NCBI RefSeq assembly: GCF_002454115.1
Contig: NZ_DKIH01000010.1
Coordinates: 429,172 to 493,171, forward strand
Source: Sphingopyxis sp. UBA6723
GTDB lineage: Bacteria > Pseudomonadota > Alphaproteobacteria > Sphingomonadales > Sphingomonadaceae
Direction of reading: 5' to 3'
DNA length: 64,000 nucleotides
Positions 61,946 to 64,000 of this stretch are shown here, piece by piece (the stretch's first letter is position 1; every line of letters begins with the position of its first letter). The position numbers and the translations under genes were made by a program. The notes beneath the pieces were generated by a model that saw only the letters and a program-made list of their open reading frames with translations, searched no databases and had not been told where the DNA came from.

Positions 61946-62464
61946 TTATGAAACGTCAATCGGTCCGCCGATGGATTGCGTCCGGCGCGTGAGCCGCCAG
62001 AAGATCAACGATGCAAAGACGCCGCATGCGCCGCCAAATACCAGCATGCCAAGGAAATTTTCGCCATGGTAGCGGTCGGGATTGGTAACGAAATCCTGCA
62101 ATGCCCCGCTTGCCAGCGCCAAGCTTAAAGCGCCCGCTACGGCACCAATTCCTGCCCATAGAGTGCGGCGGCGCATCAGCGGCCAGCCCACCGCCCCGCG
62201 GGCGCAAAGCCAGCCGATGATCGCAATCGGAATCCAGCCGATCACGACCGCCAGACAAATGGCCAAGATCGACCCGGTGAACAGCAACACAATAAATGTG
62301 GCAATGGCCCCGCTTGGATCGGCGATCAACTCCGAGGGATCGGCGGCAACCATCACCGCGATCAGCAACAATATGCCAAACAATCCCGTCGCAATGGCCG
62401 TCAGCAAGCCGAAGCCGAGGGCGCCCATCATCGTTAGTCGATGCAGCTCGCCCTCCGCCGCCAC
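61946..62464 (-). CDS. Hypothetical four-helix membrane protein
   Basis: A 172-residue protein I do not recognise. Four hydrophobic segments are clear: ~13-40 (GALGFGLLTAIATGLFGILLLIAVMVAA), ~52-85, ~102-118 and ~138-155. There are no catalytic motifs. Start is GTG 62464, one base past the ubiB stop, with GGGGATAGC upstream; ATG codons at residues 12-13 are alternatives. It lies between ubiB and the toxin-antitoxin pair and is absent from the ubiB-coaBC order I would expect, so it may have come in with ccdAB. Confidence 0.65.
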   Translation of the reverse strand: MAAEGELHRLTMMGALGFGLLTAIATGLFGILLLIAVMVAADPSELIADPSGAIATFIVLLFTGSILAICLAVVIGWIPIAIIGWLCARGAVGWPLMRRRTLWAGIGAVAGALSLALASGALQDFVTNPDRYHGENFLGMLVFGGACGVFASLIFWRLTRRTQSIGGPIDVS

Positions 62465-62465
62465 G

Positions 62466-64000
62466 CTATCCCCACCAGGCCATGCCCAGCGCCCCGGCGG
62501 CGCCCGCCGCCAGTGCGGTCAGTACGTAACGCCACCAGCGCTGCTTCTCGCCCCTCTCCCACATCAGCGGGATTTCGGGCAGCGGCGGCGCGGGCGGGGC
62601 GGCGCCCTTTCGCGGCAATTGCGCATCAAGGCGCCGGATGATGTCGGGGATCAGCGCCAGCGTCTTGCCCTGTTCGCGGATCCCGTCGGCAAGCGCGGCT
62701 TCGGGGCCGAGTTCTCCCCGGATCCATTCCTTCACGAACGGTCCTGACACGTCCCACATGTTGATCTGCGGGTTCAGCATCGTCGCGACGCCCTCGACCA
62801 TTACCATCGTTTTTTGCAGCAGCAGCAGGTGCGGTTGAGTCTGCATGTCGAAATCGCGCGTAATCGCGAACAGCCCGTCGAGCATCTGACCGACGCTGAG
62901 CTCGCTCACCGGTTTGCCGCGCATCGGTTCGCCAACCGCGCGCAGCGCCGTCGCGAATTCCTCGACATTGTGATAATCGGGGACGTACTGCGCCTCGAAG
63001 TGGATTTCGGCGACGCGGCGGTAATTGCCCGTCGTCAGCCCATAGAGGATCTCGGCGAGCCAATAGCGCGCCTGCCGGTTGATCCGCCCCATGATGCCGA
63101 AATCAACCGCGGCGATCGTCCCGTCGGCCTTCACGAACAAATTGCCCTGATGCATGTCGGCGTGGAAAAATCCCTCGGCGATCGCCTGGCGCAGGAAGGC
63201 GTGGACCAGATTGCGGGCAAGCGCCTCCATGTCGTGGCCTGCGGCAATCAGGTCGTCGCGGCGCGAAATCTTGACGCCGTCGATCCAGTCGAGCGTCATC
63301 ACCTTGCTGGTGGTGCGGTCCCAGTCGATCGCCGGGACTTCATAGGTCGGCACTCCGACCATCGCGTCCTTGAGTTCGGACGCCGACGCCGCTTCGCGGC
63401 GCAGGTCGAGTTCGCGCAGGGTCCAGCGGCGGAAATTGGCGATGACCTGTCGCGGGCGCAGCCGCGTCGCTTCGCCGCCGAGCGCTTCCAGATGCGCTGC
63501 TGCCCATTCATAGGTTTCGATATCGCGCGCGAATTGCTTGTCGATGCCGGGGCGGCGGATCTTGACTGCGACCGGACGGCCTTCGGTGGTGACGGCGCGG
63601 TGGACCTGCGCGATCGACGCCGAGCCGACGGGGTCGGGATCGAATTCGCGATACAGGCTTTCGAGCGGTACCTCGAAGGTCGCCTCGATCTCCTGCCGGA
63701 TGCGGTCGAACGCGACGGGCGCCAGCGCATCCTGCAAACTCAGCAGGTTGCGCGCGGCATCCTCGCCGACCAGGTCGGGACGCGTCGCGAGCGTCTGGCC
63801 CAGCTTGACCGCGGCGGGGCCGATCGCCTGGAAAGCCGCGGCATAGTCGGGAATTTTCGGCTGCACCGTGCCGAAGCGCGCAATCCGGCACAATCGCTTC
63901 ACCCCCGGGGGCGTCTGCGGCGCGGTCTCGATCCCGCGCAGCGCCCCGTGGCGCGCGAGGATGCGGCCCCACTTCAGCAGGCGCAGGATATGGGTGACGG
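62466..64000 (-). CDS. ubiB: UbiB-family kinase-like protein for ubiquinone synthesis (5' end off window)
   Basis: An atypical kinase-like ATPase needed for ubiquinone synthesis. The frame is open to the right edge, with residues THILRLLKWGRILARHGAL just inside, so the true start lies a few bases beyond 64000. Seen: GPAAVKLGQTLATRPDLVG (the KxGQ motif specific to UbiB/ABC1), PVAVKIRRPGI (Lys), HADMHQGNLFVKADG (catalytic Asp-Asn), AVDFGIMGRI (DFG), and a C-terminal hydrophobic tail with two helices ending GMAWWG. Internal starts around 63902 are not credible because conserved sequence continues upstream. Confidence 0.95.
   Translation of the reverse strand, partial: VTHILRLLKWGRILARHGALRGIETAPQTPPGVKRLCRIARFGTVQPKIPDYAAAFQAIGPAAVKLGQTLATRPDLVGEDAARNLLSLQDALAPVAFDRIRQEIEATFEVPLESLYREFDPDPVGSASIAQVHRAVTTEGRPVAVKIRRPGIDKQFARDIETYEWAAAHLEALGGEATRLRPRQVIANFRRWTLRELDLRREAASASELKDAMVGVPTYEVPAIDWDRTTSKVMTLDWIDGVKISRRDDLIAAGHDMEALARNLVHAFLRQAIAEGFFHADMHQGNLFVKADGTIAAVDFGIMGRINRQARYWLAEILYGLTTGNYRRVAEIHFEAQYVPDYHNVEEFATALRAVGEPMRGKPVSELSVGQMLDGLFAITRDFDMQTQPHLLLLQKTMVMVEGVATMLNPQINMWDVSGPFVKEWIRGELGPEAALADGIREQGKTLALIPDIIRRLDAQLPRKGAAPPAPPLPEIPLMWERGEKQRWWRYVLTALAAGAAGALGMAWWG

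Overview
The window looks like chromosomal DNA of a GC-rich alphaproteobacterium, most likely Sphingomonadales and probably close to Sphingopyxis. The grounds are the base composition, the protein style (RNase E with a large acidic/RG insert, short DapB, TonB receptor beside small catabolic clusters, many lipoproteins) and the intergenic palindromes of the sphingomonad 'cccggcgaagccggga' and 'cgacttcgctcgacac' types. This assignment is inference from the sequence; no search was run. I saw no rRNA, tRNA, CRISPR array, insertion sequence or prophage. Coding density is high and only one gap (49102-49750) exceeds 300 bases.

Layout. 1-5 kb: the 5' part of ppc, a YbaY-like lipoprotein and an HNH nuclease on the minus strand, then gluQRS, a HIG1-type membrane protein and a PduO-type cobalamin adenosyltransferase on plus. 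4.5-10.5 kb: egtB-egtD (ergothioneine), a 3-hydroxyacyl-CoA dehydrogenase, a secreted protein and an epoxide hydrolase, facing two small envelope proteins. 10.6-16.2 kb: a nucleoside transporter on minus, then a tight plus-strand run (queuosine-precursor transporter, argB, YggT, folD, lipoprotein, MarC). 16.2-28 kb: OmpA-like lipoprotein, CNNM/CorC protein, glycosyltransferase, HU, cobQ, S41 protease, rlmE-ppx, glycine-zipper protein, phytase-like esterase, rpmB and tadA. 28-34 kb: sirtuin, dapB-nth, M20 peptidase and an AraC/SDR divergent pair.

34-41 kb is the main accessory block. A TetR gene and a Rieske oxygenase diverge over a 33-bp gap that is mostly a palindromic operator. The oxygenase is followed by a flavin oxidoreductase, and an APC permease and a TonB receptor converge on it. 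This reads as an uptake-and-oxidation system for an unknown, perhaps amino-acid-like or N-methylated, compound. It is my best candidate for an undescribed system.

41-58 kb: an M48 protease / DsbA-like / TPR-sulfotransferase run follows rne. rne has a long leader with a terminator-like hairpin just ahead of its ribosome binding site. The amidase - mrcA - prfB order expected in alphaproteobacteria is interrupted by a three-gene operon (sugar-lactone oxidase-like flavoprotein, D-threonine aldolase-like PLP enzyme, TetR). 58-64 kb: the ubiB - coaBC - dut - thiF-like - dsrE-like housekeeping run on minus is interrupted by a small membrane protein and a CcdA/CcdB toxin-antitoxin pair with its own near-perfect palindromic operator. 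At least five kinds of intergenic palindrome are scattered through the window, twice nested one inside another.
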